The notes under the pieces are model-generated. The model had not been told where the DNA came from. It saw nothing but the letters and a program-made list of their open reading frames with translations, and ran no database searches. A stretch of 55,827 nt of DNA from Candidatus Pelagibacter sp. TMED106 (GTDB taxonomy: Bacteria; Pseudomonadota; Alphaproteobacteria; Pelagibacterales; Pelagibacteraceae): the NCBI GenBank assembly GCA_002170275.2, contig NHFH02000012.1, forward strand, positions 1 through 55,827, written 5' to 3'. The position numbers were made by a program, and so were the translations under genes. Shown here piece after piece: positions 34,725-42,891 of the stretch (the first letter of the stretch is position 1; each line of letters opens with the position of its first letter).

Positions 34725-35192
34725 ATGAATTTAAGACCCAAAATAGCCTTGTATGAACCAGATATACCTCAAAATGCTGCTGCGATCATAAGAACATGTG
34801 CCTGTCTTGGGGCTGACCTGGAAATCATAGAACCCTGTGGATTCTTATTTGATGACAAAAGATTTAAAAGAGTAGTTATGGATTATATGGATGAAAAAAT
34901 GATAAAATTTTATAAAAGCTCAGATGAATTCTTTAAATCGAAAAAAAATGAAAGAATAATTTTAATGACAACAAAATCTTCTAACCCTTATACTGACTTC
35001 GAATTTGAAAAAAATGATACATTATTATTTGGAAGAGAAAGTGCTGGAGTTCCAGAAGATATCCATAAAATGATAAAATATAAGCTAAATATACCTATGG
35101 TTAATAATAAAAGATCTTTAAACATTGCCACCTCAGTTGCTATAGTTCTTTCAGAAAATTTAAGACAAACAAAATTTAATAATAATGAATAA
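34725..35192 (+). CDS. trmL: tRNA (cytidine/uridine-34 2'-O)-methyltransferase
   Basis: A 155-residue SPOUT methyltransferase that modifies the wobble base of leucine tRNAs. The motifs are ALYEPDIPQNAAAIIRTCAC, LEIIEPCGFLFDDKRFKR, DTLLFGRESAGVPEDI (SAM knot) and MVNNKRSLNIATSVAIVLSE. Length matches TrmL. It overlaps hemF by 8 bases, so the two are translated together. Confidence 0.94.
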   Translation: MNLRPKIALYEPDIPQNAAAIIRTCACLGADLEIIEPCGFLFDDKRFKRVVMDYMDEKMIKFYKSSDEFFKSKKNERIILMTTKSSNPYTDFEFEKNDTLLFGRESAGVPEDIHKMIKYKLNIPMVNNKRSLNIATSVAIVLSENLRQTKFNNNE

Positions 35193-36012
35193 AGAAATTA
35201 AACAAAAAATTACTAGAAATTGGTTTAAACTTTTACAAGATGTAATTTGTAAAGACATTCAAAAATTAGAAAATAACAAAATTAAATTTGTATCAAAAAC
35301 TTGGAATAGAAACAAATTAAAAGATGAAGGTGGTGGAGAATTTCGAATTTTGAAAAATGGTAAAGTTTTTGATCAAGTAGGAGTAAATTTTTCTGAAGTT
35401 TACGGCAAGTTCCCAAAAAAAATAAAAAATAAAGTTCCCGGAACAAGTAAAAGCTCAAATTTTTGGGCATCAGGAATTTCAGTTGTAATGCATATGAAAA
35501 ATCCAAATATTCCAGCAATCCATTTTAATACAAGATTTATCTACACATCATTCGGTTGGTTTGGAGGTGGCATGGATATAACTCCATGTATCAAAGACAA
35601 TAAAGAAAAAAAAATACTTCATAATGAATTAAAAAAAATGTGTAATAGACATAATAAAAATTATTATAAAAAATATAAAAAATGGTGTGATGAATATTTT
35701 TATCTTCCTCATAGAAAGGAACCAAGGGGAATAGGAGGAATTTTTTTTGATTATAAAAAAGATAACTGGGAAAAAGATTTCAAATTTGTAAGTGATCTTG
35801 GAATAACTTTTAAATTAATATTTAATTTATTGATAAATAGAAAGAATAAAAAAAAATGGACTACAAAAGAAAAGGAATTACAATATATTAAGAGAGGAAG
35901 ATATGTTGAGTTCAATTTACTTTATGACCGAGGTACAAAATTTGGGCTTCAAACTGGTGGTAATATAGACGCTATATTAATGTCATTACCACCAACAGCT
36001 AAATGGAATTAA
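35185..36012 (+). CDS. hemF: oxygen-dependent coproporphyrinogen III oxidase
   Basis: Aerobic step of haem synthesis, converting coproporphyrinogen III to protoporphyrinogen IX. The sequence has the characteristic blocks FGWFGGGMDITPC (near residues 125-137), YFYLPHRKEPRGIGGIFFD, YVEFNLLYDRGTKFGLQTGG and the C-terminal MSLPPTAKW. The 275-aa length is slightly short for the family. It supplies haem for the bc1 complex genes located just upstream in the opposite direction. greA follows one base later. Confidence 0.96.
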   Translation: MNKEIKQKITRNWFKLLQDVICKDIQKLENNKIKFVSKTWNRNKLKDEGGGEFRILKNGKVFDQVGVNFSEVYGKFPKKIKNKVPGTSKSSNFWASGISVVMHMKNPNIPAIHFNTRFIYTSFGWFGGGMDITPCIKDNKEKKILHNELKKMCNRHNKNYYKKYKKWCDEYFYLPHRKEPRGIGGIFFDYKKDNWEKDFKFVSDLGITFKLIFNLLINRKNKKKWTTKEKELQYIKRGRYVEFNLLYDRGTKFGLQTGGNIDAILMSLPPTAKWN

Positions 36013-36013
36013 C

Positions 36014-36490
36014 ATGGACAAAGAACCAATCACACTTTCAAGTTTAAAAAAATTAAAAGAAGAATTAATTTTTTTAAAAGAAAAAAAACGTCCTCAAATA
36101 GTTGCCTCAATTTCGGAAGCAAGATCTCATGGAGACTTAAAAGAGAATGCAGAATACCATGCAGCTAAAGAAGAACAGTCACATAATGAAGGTAGGATTA
36201 CAGAAATAAATGATATTATTGCTCGAGCAAATGTAATTGACGTTACAAAAATTAATAATGATGGGAAAGTTATTTTTGGTTCAACTGTTTTTTTAGAAAA
36301 CTTAGATACAACAGAAAAAATTAATTATAAAATTGTAGGAAAAGATGAGGCAGATTTAAATAAAAAACTTATTTATTTTAAATCTCCTATAGGAAAAGGT
36401 TTAATAGGAAAAAATAAAAATGATTTAGTAGAAATTACTACACCAGCGGGAATTAAAAATTTTGAGATAAAGGATGTTAAATATATCTAA
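36014..36490 (+). CDS. greA: transcription elongation factor GreA
   Basis: Rescues backtracked RNA polymerase by stimulating transcript cleavage. The N-terminal coiled coil carries the acidic tip in ISEARSHGDLKENAEYHAAK, and the C-terminal FKBP-like domain includes FGSTVFLENLDTTEKINYKIVG and ISPIGKGLIG-like sequence (YFKSPIGKGLIGKNKNDLVE). The 158-aa length is normal. Its stop shares the bases CTAA with the convergent cca stop. Confidence 0.95.
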   Translation: MDKEPITLSSLKKLKEELIFLKEKKRPQIVASISEARSHGDLKENAEYHAAKEEQSHNEGRITEINDIIARANVIDVTKINNDGKVIFGSTVFLENLDTTEKINYKIVGKDEADLNKKLIYFKSPIGKGLIGKNKNDLVEITTPAGIKNFEIKDVKYI

Positions 36491-37761
36491 TTATTAATTA
36501 CATTTTGAACTTCATTTTCTGAAATTTCAAAATTATTATCAACCCATATTTGTTCTATTTCTTTAAGCTTCTTGCCCAATTCTTTTCCTTCTGGAATATT
36601 ATACTTTGTCATTAAAGTAATGGCTCTAAGTGGGAGTAATGGCACTTCTTTATCCTTATAAATATTTATCAAGTTTATTAATTGACTATCAACTTTTTTT
36701 GATTTGAATAATGAAAAAAATATAATATCTAATAAAGCTTCTTTTCCATTAAAATATAAAATTTTATTAAGATTTTTTTTACTAAAAGTATTTTTTTTAA
36801 TTTTATTACAATAAAAACTATTTAAAAATAAAAGTCTTTTTTGGTCTTTTTTTGAAAAATTGAATTTATAGATAAAATAATCAACATTGTCTGATCCATC
36901 GATAATCATTAACGATAATAAGAATATGAAGTCAACATTTTCTAAATTTTTAATTGCAAAATTATTTAAGTTTTTAAATATTTTAATATTTTTCAATTGA
37001 GGAAAAACAAGATTTATAATTTCTAAACATTCTTTATCTTTTGCCAAATTTAAAAAACCATTGGATTTAACTAATTTTTTGAATTCATCCAATAATCTAT
37101 TTGAAGAAATTTGAGAAAGTCCATCGAGATTTTTTTTTATAATCTTAATTGTAAAAAGATTATGTTTTTTTTTAGAATAATTTAAAAAGAATCTTACATA
37201 TCTTAATATTCTTAAATAATCTTCTTGAATTCTTTTTTCTGGTTCTCCGATAAAGATTATTTCTCCTTTCTCTAAATCTTTTTTTCCATCAAATGGATCA
37301 AATAAATTACCATCTAAATCTGAATAAATAGAATTTATTGTAAAATCTCTTCTAAGAGCATCTTCTTTCCAGCTATTAGAAAATTCTACTGTAGCATGTC
37401 TCCCATCAGTTTTTATATCTTTCCGTAAAGAAGTAATTTCAAATTTGTGATTATCTATTACAGCAGTGATTGTTCCGTGCTCTATGCCACTTTTAAAAAA
37501 ATTAATATTATTTTTTTTTAATATTTCACAAACTTCATTTGGATTTAAATTTACTGCTAAATCTATATCCTCAACTTTTTCTTTGTTGAGAATTTTTCTG
37601 ATGCACCCTCCAACAAACCTTATTTCACTACTTTCAGAAGAAGAGTTTATAGCTGTAAATAAATTGTCTATTTGAGTTTTTTCCCTAATGTTTTTAATCT
37701 CCAAACTTACTTTATTATTGTTTTGAAGGCTTAAAAAAAATTTACTAATAAAATTATTCAT
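36487..37761 (-). CDS. cca: CCA tRNA nucleotidyltransferase (class II poly(A) polymerase family)
   Basis: Adds or repairs the 3' CCA of tRNAs. The nucleotidyltransferase core is VGGCIRKILNKEKVEDIDLA (the metal-binding DID near residue 67), followed by ALRRDFTINSIYSDLDGNLFDPFDG and the RNA-binding RIQEDYLRILRYVRFFL. The C-terminal half is helical and poorly conserved. The 424-aa length fits alphaproteobacterial enzymes. All three tRNA genes in this window already encode CCA, so a repair role is likely as well. tRNA-Gln lies immediately upstream on the same strand. Confidence 0.93.
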   Translation of the reverse strand: MNNFISKFFLSLQNNNKVSLEIKNIREKTQIDNLFTAINSSSESSEIRFVGGCIRKILNKEKVEDIDLAVNLNPNEVCEILKKNNINFFKSGIEHGTITAVIDNHKFEITSLRKDIKTDGRHATVEFSNSWKEDALRRDFTINSIYSDLDGNLFDPFDGKKDLEKGEIIFIGEPEKRIQEDYLRILRYVRFFLNYSKKKHNLFTIKIIKKNLDGLSQISSNRLLDEFKKLVKSNGFLNLAKDKECLEIINLVFPQLKNIKIFKNLNNFAIKNLENVDFIFLLSLMIIDGSDNVDYFIYKFNFSKKDQKRLLFLNSFYCNKIKKNTFSKKNLNKILYFNGKEALLDIIFFSLFKSKKVDSQLINLINIYKDKEVPLLPLRAITLMTKYNIPEGKELGKKLKEIEQIWVDNNFEISENEVQNVINN

Positions 37762-37764
37762 ATA

Positions 37765-37838
37765 TGGCTGGGGCGCTAGGATTCGAACCTAGGATGCCGG
37801 TACCAAAAACCAGTGCCTTACCGCTTGGCTACGCCCCA
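37765..37838 (-). tRNA. tRNA-Gln(TTG)
   Basis: Complete minus-strand cloverleaf with encoded CCA: acceptor TGGGGCG/CGCCCCA, D arm with the usual GCGG, anticodon stem CTGGT/ACCGG with loop TTTTGGT (anticodon TTG), and T arm CTAGG/CCTAG with the normal TTCGAAT loop. The U1-A72 pair and G73 are known glutamine identity elements. It sits 3 bases upstream of the cca start. Confidence 0.96.
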
Positions 37839-37871
37839 ATATTAAATTCGTATAACATAAAATAAAAAAAA

Positions 37872-38717
37872 TTATATAGTTTTTGATGTAATACACCAAC
37901 AACTATTAAAATTCCTTTTAAATTGCTTTAAAGCAATATTGCAAGCTTTTTCAGAATGGAAATAAGCCACTATCGAGGATCCTGATCCTGACATTCTTAC
38001 AAAAATTAAGTTTGAAATATTCGATAAAAATGATTTTATTTTTTTTAACTTGGGATATCTTTTAAATGCTATAACTTCTAAATCATTATTTAAATTTTTG
38101 AGATAATCTGACTTAAACATTGATTGATTTGGAAGATTCAGTTTAGAATTCGAAAAATATTTACATTTTGAAAAAATATATTTAGTGGAACATCCAAAAT
38201 TAGGCTTTACTATTAAAGTGTAAAAATTTGTTTTTTTCTTAAATCTAACCATGCTTCCATTGGAAGATAATATAGTATCTTTAAATTCCATTCCTAAAGA
38301 AACATCTGAACCAATCAATTTGGTAAGTTTAATTGAATGTTCTTTACCAATTTTTAAAAAATTTTTTTTTATTAAAAAGTTCAATACTGCTGATGCGTTC
38401 ATTGATCCACCTCCCAATCCTGCTTTCTGAGGAATATTTTTTAAAATTTTAATTTTAAATTTTTTATTATTTAACAATTCTTTTTTATCTAAAAGACTCA
38501 ACAAATTTGAAACTGTATTATTTTTACCTATGTTTTTTGAAAATTTTCCTAAAAAAGATATCTTATGATCTTTTGCTTTAATTAAATTTATAAAAATTAA
38601 GTCGTGTAAATTCACAAAAGAAACTATACTTTCAATTTTATGAAATTTTGATAATTTTCCAGTTACATGTAATGCGAGATTTACTTTAGCAAAGGATTTA
38701 ATCTTATAAATTTTCAT
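37872..38717 (-). CDS. ispE: 4-diphosphocytidyl-2-C-methyl-D-erythritol kinase
   Basis: GHMP kinase of the MEP isoprenoid pathway. The N terminus KSFAKVNLALHVTGK, the phosphate-binding loop PQKAGLGGGSMNASAVLNFL (near residues 90-110) and the C-terminal VRMSGSGSSIVAYF are typical. The 281-aa length is normal. It is 3 bases after the TPR-protein gene on the same strand; ispH, the last enzyme of the pathway, lies at the right end of the window. Confidence 0.94.
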   Translation of the reverse strand: MKIYKIKSFAKVNLALHVTGKLSKFHKIESIVSFVNLHDLIFINLIKAKDHKISFLGKFSKNIGKNNTVSNLLSLLDKKELLNNKKFKIKILKNIPQKAGLGGGSMNASAVLNFLIKKNFLKIGKEHSIKLTKLIGSDVSLGMEFKDTILSSNGSMVRFKKKTNFYTLIVKPNFGCSTKYIFSKCKYFSNSKLNLPNQSMFKSDYLKNLNNDLEVIAFKRYPKLKKIKSFLSNISNLIFVRMSGSGSSIVAYFHSEKACNIALKQFKRNFNSCWCITSKTI

Positions 38718-38720
38718 AAC

Positions 38721-40409
38721 CTAAGAGGCTTTGGGACCTTTAATTAATTTTAAATTAATTTCTTTTTTCATCTTATCTTCAGTATCTTCTAAATCTAAAA
38801 CATAAGTCCAAAAATATCTTGCTTGGATTTTTCTATTTAATTTCCAAAGAATGTCTCCATAATGATCATTTACAATTGGATCGTCAGGCATTAATTGAAC
38901 AGCTCTTTTTAAAAATTTTTCAGCTTTTAAAAAATCGTTTACTAAAAAATATGCCCAACCAATAGAGTCAATTATATAAGGGTCATTACTTTTAGATTCA
39001 TAGGCTTTTTCAAGCATATCAATTGCCTCATATATTTTATAATTACGCTCTAACCATGAATAAGCTAAATAATTTAAGACGTACGCATCATCAGGATTAA
39101 TTTCCAAGGATTTTAATAAATCTTTATCAGAATTTTTAAAATCTCCCAATCTCTCGTAAGAGCCTCCCCTTCTATACAGTATTTCTGCATATAAATTTGA
39201 ATTTGAATCTATCTTTGAAATTATTTCATCATAATAATCAATCGCATCTTGATATTTATTAAAACTTTTATTCAGATTTGCTATGTCAAATAACATGTTT
39301 AGTGAAGGTTTATTAATTTTTTCAAAATTTTTATTAATGAAGCTTAAACCTTTCTCGTTATTTGTTTCTTTAGTAATTATCTGTGTTTGTTTTTTTAATT
39401 TAAACCAATAATATAAATCATCCTCTTTATTAAAATATTTCAAAACTTTTTTGGCTTCTTCGTAACTGTCATTCATATAATAATTTTCAGCTAATAATGA
39501 TAAATTAAACTTAAATTTTGGATTTAAAAAATGAGAAATATTTAAATAAAAATTAGATTGTTTAAATTCTTTTTGTGAAGAATATATATTTGCAATCAAA
39601 AAAAAGAATTCACTTAAAATATCATCTGGACTTTTACATGAAAAAACTTCAGTAAATTTATCAAATTTCTTATTTTCTATCCACGCTTTACTCTGAGATA
39701 CCAATAAAGAATTATTTATAAACTCTAAGTTTTTAACTAGTTCATTTGCTTTATCAACTTTGTTAGTTTCTATTAAATAATGAACATAAAAAAAAGTATA
39801 TCTGGAATAATCCATATCATCTTGATTATTGGTCAACTGTCTAAAATATACATCTGTATTTATATCTTCTAAATAACATCTTTGAAAAACTTCGTTTATA
39901 AATGACAAGTTTCCAAATTTATTTTTTTTTTCTGAAATTTTATTTTCTCTAAAAACTTTTAAATATTCATTAAAACTTTCATATATGATCTCATTAAATC
40001 TATCATTATTGATAAATTTATAAGAATTTTTAAGATATACTTGACTTTTCTTAAAATCTTTTTTTTTTAGACTATCTAATGCCAAAATTAAATAAGCATT
40101 AAAAAAATTTGAACTACTATTATTTAAGTTTCTTTTTATTTCATATATTGCTTTTTGAACTTCTTTTTCAAGAATCAAAGAATAGATATATTTTTCAAAA
40201 TAAGGATCATGTTTTTTTATTAAATTTTTTGATGACTTAAAAAATTTTAAGGCTTCTAAATTGTCATTATTATCAAATGCAACTATCCCTGAAAAATAAT
40301 TTGATAAATCAGGTGAGTCAAATTGATTAAAAGTCTTGCTTTTCGAATGTAATGGGCTCTGGTATAATACTATTATAAATATTATTAATTTTAAAAATTT
40401 TAAAATCAT
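38721..40409 (-). CDS. tetratricopeptide repeat protein, probably exported or membrane-anchored
   Basis: A 562-residue protein with an N-terminal hydrophobic signal (LKFLKLIIFIIVLYQSPLHS) and many TPR-like helical pairs. The clearest repeats are near the C terminus: YAEILYRRGGSYERLGDFKNS, DLLKSLEINPDDAYVLNYLA, AIDMLEKAYESKSNDPYIID, and FLKRAVQLMPDDPIVNDHYG. This matches alphaproteobacterial TPR proteins commonly found next to ispE. TPRs act as scaffolds; the partner is unknown. Its start is 11 bases from the divergent glycosylase gene. Confidence 0.85.
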   Translation of the reverse strand: MILKFLKLIIFIIVLYQSPLHSKSKTFNQFDSPDLSNYFSGIVAFDNNDNLEALKFFKSSKNLIKKHDPYFEKYIYSLILEKEVQKAIYEIKRNLNNSSSNFFNAYLILALDSLKKKDFKKSQVYLKNSYKFINNDRFNEIIYESFNEYLKVFRENKISEKKNKFGNLSFINEVFQRCYLEDINTDVYFRQLTNNQDDMDYSRYTFFYVHYLIETNKVDKANELVKNLEFINNSLLVSQSKAWIENKKFDKFTEVFSCKSPDDILSEFFFLIANIYSSQKEFKQSNFYLNISHFLNPKFKFNLSLLAENYYMNDSYEEAKKVLKYFNKEDDLYYWFKLKKQTQIITKETNNEKGLSFINKNFEKINKPSLNMLFDIANLNKSFNKYQDAIDYYDEIISKIDSNSNLYAEILYRRGGSYERLGDFKNSDKDLLKSLEINPDDAYVLNYLAYSWLERNYKIYEAIDMLEKAYESKSNDPYIIDSIGWAYFLVNDFLKAEKFLKRAVQLMPDDPIVNDHYGDILWKLNRKIQARYFWTYVLDLEDTEDKMKKEINLKLIKGPKAS

Positions 40410-40420
40410 TAACCTATAAT

Positions 40421-41140
40421 ATGTCTAAAAAAGTAATAAATCAAAAAACCAATTATAACAATGAGTTACTTAATTCAATAGAATCAAAATTTATTTTTAA
40501 CAAAACACCAATCAATAGGGTCTATAATTACTCTATTGAACCAAAAATTAAAAATATAAATAAAACTAAACAATTAAATATTTTAAAAGAAGAAATAGAT
40601 ACAATTAAGAATTGTAGTTTAAAGAATAGTTCACCACAAATAATTTTTGGTGAGGGTAATATAAATAGCCCTTTAATGATTATTGGAGAATCACCAGGAA
40701 TAGAGGAGATAAGTTCAAAAAAGTTATTCATGGGTGAGGCAGGTAATCTTTTGAGAAAGATGCTCATTGCAATAAATATTAAAATAGAAAATGTTTATTC
40801 TACTTATGCTGTAAATTTTAGAATTCCCGCAGACCGAAAACCAACATCAAGAGAAATAAAAAGATATTCAGAATATCTTGAAAAACATATTTCAATTATC
40901 AATCCAAAAATAATAATTCTTATGGGTAGCACAGCAATGGAAGCGCTGACTGGTTTAAATAATAGAATTTCCTTTGAAAGAGGTAAATGGAAAGAAATTA
41001 TAGTAAAAAATAAATGTTATAATACAATAATAACTTTTAATCCCTCTTACCTTTTAAAAGTTCCAGAAAATAAAAAATATTCATGGGAAGACTTAAAAAA
41101 AATAAAAAAAAAAATAGAAGATCTAAATCTAAAAGTTTAA
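40421..41140 (+). CDS. uracil-DNA glycosylase family protein (family 4-like) lacking most Fe-S cysteines
   Basis: A 239-residue protein of the uracil-DNA glycosylase superfamily. Visible motifs are FGEGNINSPLMIIGESPGIEE (active-site motif A), FMGEAGNLLRKMLIAINI and YSTYAVNFRIPADRKPT, with the C-terminal TFNPSYLLKVPENKKYSWED. Family 4 enzymes use four cysteines to hold an iron-sulfur cluster; here only one cysteine remains in the first pair (KNCSLKNSS) and the CRPP and later Cys positions are Phe and Tyr. I recall related losses in alphaproteobacterial members. The first 80 residues are a variable extension. It overlaps rnhB by 58 bases. Confidence 0.85.
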   Translation: MSKKVINQKTNYNNELLNSIESKFIFNKTPINRVYNYSIEPKIKNINKTKQLNILKEEIDTIKNCSLKNSSPQIIFGEGNINSPLMIIGESPGIEEISSKKLFMGEAGNLLRKMLIAINIKIENVYSTYAVNFRIPADRKPTSREIKRYSEYLEKHISIINPKIIILMGSTAMEALTGLNNRISFERGKWKEIIVKNKCYNTIITFNPSYLLKVPENKKYSWEDLKKIKKKIEDLNLKV

Positions 41141-41700
41141 TTAATATTGTAGCTGGTGTTGATGAAGCTGGACGTGGGAGCCTAATTGGGCCAGTTTATG
41201 CTGCTGCAGTAATTCTTAATAAATCAATAAATAAAAAAAATTTGAAAGATTCAAAAAGTCTATCTAAAAAAAGAAGAGAAAAAATATGTTTATATATAAA
41301 AAAAAACTCAATATGGGCTATAGGTAAAGCTTCTATTAAAGAGATTGAGTCAATAAATATACTTAATGCAAGTTTATTGGCGATGAAAAGAGCAATAAAA
41401 AAACTTAAAAAAAAACCTAAACTTACTTTAATTGATGGAAATAAATTGCCTGAACTTAAAAATTATCACTTACGCTATGTGATAAAAGGTGATCAAAAAA
41501 TACCATGTATTTCTGCTGCATCAATACTTGCAAAAGTAAGCAGAGATAAATTTGTTAATAATCTTTCAAAAAAATTTAAACATTATAAATGGAACTCGAA
41601 TTTTGGATATGGAACTAAGGAACACTTAAAGGCTATTAAAAAATTTGGTATTACAAAACATCATAGAAAGAAATTTTCTCCAATTTCTAGTTATAAATAG
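41083..41700 (+). CDS. rnhB: ribonuclease HII
   Basis: Removes ribonucleotides and RNA from DNA duplexes. The catalytic motif GVDEAGRGSLIGPVYAAAVI (Asp27, Glu28) opens the domain, followed by DSKSLSKKRREKI, LIDGNKLP (catalytic Asp), PCISAASILAKVSRDK and YKWNSNFGYGTKEH (with a further acidic/His element). The N-terminal 20 residues are a very basic extension (RLKKNKKKNRRSKSKS) that overlaps the end of the glycosylase gene. No later start in the frame keeps the family core, so the ATG at 41083 is kept. Confidence 0.93.
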   Translation: MGRLKKNKKKNRRSKSKSLINIVAGVDEAGRGSLIGPVYAAAVILNKSINKKNLKDSKSLSKKRREKICLYIKKNSIWAIGKASIKEIESINILNASLLAMKRAIKKLKKKPKLTLIDGNKLPELKNYHLRYVIKGDQKIPCISAASILAKVSRDKFVNNLSKKFKHYKWNSNFGYGTKEHLKAIKKFGITKHHRKKFSPISSYK

Positions 41701-41779
41701 GTTTCACGTATAACAACACCAGATATAGTTATAGAAAAAAAACTTAACACAAATTAAACCTAAATAATTCAATCCCAGG

Positions 41780-41808
41780 TTGACCCTAGAATCTTTTTGG
41801 AGTCTAAT
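41780..41808 (+). promoter_or_regulatory. predicted ccrM promoter with two GANTC methylation sites
   Basis: TTGACC (41780-41785) and TCTAAT (41803-41808) are separated by exactly 17 bases and match sigma-70 consensus at five of six positions each. GAATC (41789-41793) lies in the spacer and GAGTC (41800-41804) overlaps the -10. GANTC is the target of CcrM, encoded 13 bases downstream. Transcription would begin near 41815, leaving about six untranslated bases. In Caulobacter the ccrM promoter carries GANTC sites and is repressed when they are methylated; the same autoregulation is inferred here. Confidence 0.6.
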
Positions 41809-41820
41809 TATTTTTTATAA

Positions 41821-42891
41821 ATGACTTTTAATTTAAAAGATAAATTAATTAATGGAGATAGCTTGAAGGAATTAAAAAAAATTCCTAGTGAGTCTTTTGA
41901 TTTAATTTTTGCTGATCCTCCTTACAACCTCCAATTAAAAAATAAATTAACTCGACCAGATAGATCAAAAGTTAAAGCAGTTAATGACAAATGGGATCAA
42001 TTTCAAAGTTTTAAGAAGTATGATGATTTTACTTATGCTTGGTTAAATGAATGTAAAAGAATTTTAAAAAAAAATGGAGCGATTTGGGTAATTGGAAGCT
42101 ATCATAATATTTTTAGAGTTGGCAATGCAATTCAAAATTTAGGCTTTTGGATTTTAAATGATGTTATTTGGAATAAAAAAAATCCTATGCCAAATTTTAG
42201 AGGTACTCGATTTACTAACGCTCATGAAACTTTAATTTGGGCATCAAAATCAGAAAAATCAAAATATACTTTTAATTATAAATCTTTAAAATGCTTAAAT
42301 GATGATCTCCAAATGAGATCTAATTGGGATTTACCAATTTGTAATGGAGCGGAACGACTTAGAAAAAACGGAAAAAAAGTTCATTCAACTCAAAAACCTG
42401 AGGCTTTACTTCATAGAATTTTATTAGCAACCTCAAATAAAAAAGATTTAGTTTTAGATCCTTTTTTAGGTTCAGGAACTACTGCAACAGTTGCCAAAAA
42501 ATTAGGTAGAAATTATTATGGTATAGAAAAAGAAAAAGCCTATTTTAAAGCTGCAGAACAAAGATTAAAAAATACAAAACCTATTGAAGATGATTGGTTA
42601 GATACTCTTAAAAATAATAGATCTAAACCAAGAATACCTTTTGGCTCATTAGTTGAACTAGGAATAATAAAACCAGGAACAAATATTTTTGACAATAAAA
42701 AGAAAGTTAATGCGAAAATCATGGCGGATGGTAGTATTAAACATGCTCAAACAGAAGGTTCAATTCATAAAGTGGCAGCTACTATTCTTGGTGCTGAAAG
42801 CTGCAATGGATGGACTTATTGGCATTACAATTTAGATGGCGCGGTAGTTCCAATCGATTATTTAAGACAAAGATTGATCTCTAATAACTAA
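41821..42891 (+). CDS. ccrM: CcrM-type adenine-N6 DNA methyltransferase (GANTC)
   Basis: A beta-class orphan methyltransferase that, in alphaproteobacteria, methylates adenine in GANTC late in the cell cycle. The catalytic motif IV DPPYN (FADPPYNLQL, near residue 31-35) precedes the SAM motif I DPFLGSGTTATVAKKLG (near residue 218), the beta-class order. The C-terminal domain (RIPFGSLVELGIIKPGTNIF, GWTYWHYNLDGAVVPIDYLR) is the CcrM-specific extension needed for DNA binding. No restriction enzyme is nearby. The 356-aa length equals that of characterised CcrM. Its stop shares CTAA with the convergent gene. Confidence 0.96.
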   Translation: MTFNLKDKLINGDSLKELKKIPSESFDLIFADPPYNLQLKNKLTRPDRSKVKAVNDKWDQFQSFKKYDDFTYAWLNECKRILKKNGAIWVIGSYHNIFRVGNAIQNLGFWILNDVIWNKKNPMPNFRGTRFTNAHETLIWASKSEKSKYTFNYKSLKCLNDDLQMRSNWDLPICNGAERLRKNGKKVHSTQKPEALLHRILLATSNKKDLVLDPFLGSGTTATVAKKLGRNYYGIEKEKAYFKAAEQRLKNTKPIEDDWLDTLKNNRSKPRIPFGSLVELGIIKPGTNIFDNKKKVNAKIMADGSIKHAQTEGSIHKVAATILGAESCNGWTYWHYNLDGAVVPIDYLRQRLISNN

